A DNA stretch of 64,000 nucleotides, taken from positions 1-64,000 of the forward strand of contig JABWBP010000009.1 in NCBI GenBank assembly GCA_013360445.1. The letters run 5' to 3'. Below are positions 63,353 to 64,000 of this stretch, one piece after another. Origin of the DNA: Calditrichaceae bacterium (lineage in GTDB: Bacteria > Calditrichota > Calditrichia > RBG-13-44-9 > J075). The translations under genes and the position numbers were made by a program. Within the stretch, counting starts at the first letter, position 1. Each line of letters opens with the position of its first letter. Under the pieces are notes generated by a model. It had not been told where the DNA came from. It worked only from the letters and a program-made list of their open reading frames with translations, and did no database searches.

Positions 63353-64000
63353 TGGACTATCGACCTGGTAAAGATTTCGCGCAGGAAATGGACGCCGGCG
63401 ATCCCCTGCGGGAATATCGCAGCCGCTTCCTGGTTCCGAAGCATCAAAACGGGGATGAGTGCATCTACTTCTGCGGCAATTCCCTGGGCTTGCAGCCGAA
63501 AACCGCTTCCCGCTACGTGGAAGAGATTCTAAAGGATTGGGAAACCCTGGCGGTGGAAGGGCACTTCCGCGCTTCCCGCCCCTGGATGGCCTACCACGAA
63601 CGTTTGGGCGAGCAAACCGCCCGGCTGCTCGGCGCAAAGCCCTTAGAAGTGACGGTGATGAACACCCTCACCGTCAACCTGCACCTGATGCTGGTCTCGT
63701 TTTACCGTCCCACTCCCCACCGCTACAAAATTTTGATGGAAGCGAACGCGTTTCCCTCGGATCGCTATGCGGTCAAGTCCCAACTGCGTTTTCATGGGTA
63801 CGACCCGGCCGACGCGCTCATCGAACTGCCCCTGCGCCGCGGCGAAGTGCTGCACCGCAGCGAAGATATCGAAGCGTTGCTGGAGGCAGAAGGCGGCACG
63901 ATTGCCCTGGTGATGTTAGGCGGGGTCAATTATTACACCGGGCAGGTGTTCGATATGGAGCGGATTACCCGCGCCGCCCACGCCCGGGGCTGCACGGTCG
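63352..64000 (+). CDS. kynU: Kynureninase, 5' part (runs off the window)
   Basis: At least 216 codons are present, open at the window end. The protein begins [22 protein letters not shown] and has the kynureninase stretches IYFCGNSLGLQPKTA, HFRASRPWMAYHERL and MNTLTVNLHLMLVSFYRPT. FPSDRYAVKSQ follows. This PLP enzyme cleaves kynurenine to anthranilate and alanine in tryptophan breakdown or NAD synthesis. The PLP lysine lies beyond the window. The start overlaps the clpP stop by one base. Confidence 0.93.
   Translation, partial: MDYRPGKDFAQEMDAGDPLREYRSRFLVPKHQNGDECIYFCGNSLGLQPKTASRYVEEILKDWETLAVEGHFRASRPWMAYHERLGEQTARLLGAKPLEVTVMNTLTVNLHLMLVSFYRPTPHRYKILMEANAFPSDRYAVKSQLRFHGYDPADALIELPLRRGEVLHRSEDIEALLEAEGGTIALVMLGGVNYYTGQVFDMERITRAAHARGCTV

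Overview
The window is bacterial chromosome from a diderm (Gram-negative) aerobe. LpxK (lipid A), RND efflux pumps, MreBCD/RodA, a beta-barrel-like protein, lipoprotein signals and an exported molybdoenzyme show an outer membrane and an aerobic respiratory lifestyle. Gene content (CtaA-CtaB fusion, AsnA, bd-like oxidase with c-type cytochromes, free-standing PCP_red proteins) and word-like intergenic repeats would suit an uncultured FCB-type lineage such as KSB1/Calditrichota. That placement is a guess from style, not a measured result.

Layout. 145-5870 (minus): rod-shape operon mreB-mreC-mreD-mrdA-rodA. 5971-8152 (minus): purN-purH with a clear sigma70-type promoter. 8484-10504 (minus): lpxK-ldcA. 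10888-19748 (plus): one RND adaptor and two RND permeases, with a four-helix-bundle gene between them. 19825-20391: PD-(D/E)XK-like hypothetical. 20453-31209 (minus): aa3-type cytochrome c oxidase locus (subunits I, II, III, IV), a CtaA-CtaB heme A fusion, SCO, DUF420, a c-type cytochrome, a periplasmic DinB-like protein and two paralogous cupredoxin-like lipoproteins. 31210-32187: decayed hicBA toxin-antitoxin pair interrupted by a 144-bp palindromic insertion. 32582-45597 (minus): a long gene train that opens with a cytochrome bd-like subunit and three c-type cytochrome genes, then a radical SAM-PCP_red fusion, several unknown genes, a universal stress protein with three PCP_red domains, an Mrp ATPase and a zinc-ribbon PCP_red protein. 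46227-64000: housekeeping genes (alaS, ssb, cinA, NUDIX, alcohol dehydrogenase, two head-to-head molybdopterin oxidoreductases, a CsgG-like/beta-barrel protein, saccharopine dehydrogenase, asnA, tRNA-Ser, clpP and the 5' part of kynU).

Two things stand out. First, the PCP_red train: five copies of a domain otherwise known from the BchB subunit of dark-operative protochlorophyllide reductase sit on three unrelated scaffolds, next to a NirJ/AhbD-like radical SAM enzyme and a cytochrome bd-like quinol-oxidising module. No chlorophyll genes are seen. I infer an undescribed tetrapyrrole/heme maturation or sensing system serving that respiratory module.

Second, the intergenic DNA. Most co-directional or convergent gaps over about 80 bp hold a two-armed array: short words of 8-16 nt repeated in one arm and their reverse complements in the other. 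Words differ between loci but recur within neighbourhoods. One such element (31999-32142) interrupts hicA, is flanked by an exact 8-bp duplication, and has tips GTAACTATTCAG / CTGAATAGTAAC. A second (47004-47161, in front of alaS) has the same tips, a 7/8 flanking duplication and different interior words. At least part of this repeat population therefore looks like a non-autonomous mobile element family with exchangeable interiors. Both four-helix-bundle genes in the window lie inside such arrays.

The plus and minus genes are dense, and functional blocks are mostly co-directional. Three near-consensus sigma70 promoters (before purN, before the bd-like operon, before the CsgG-like gene) show an ordinary bacterial housekeeping sigma factor.
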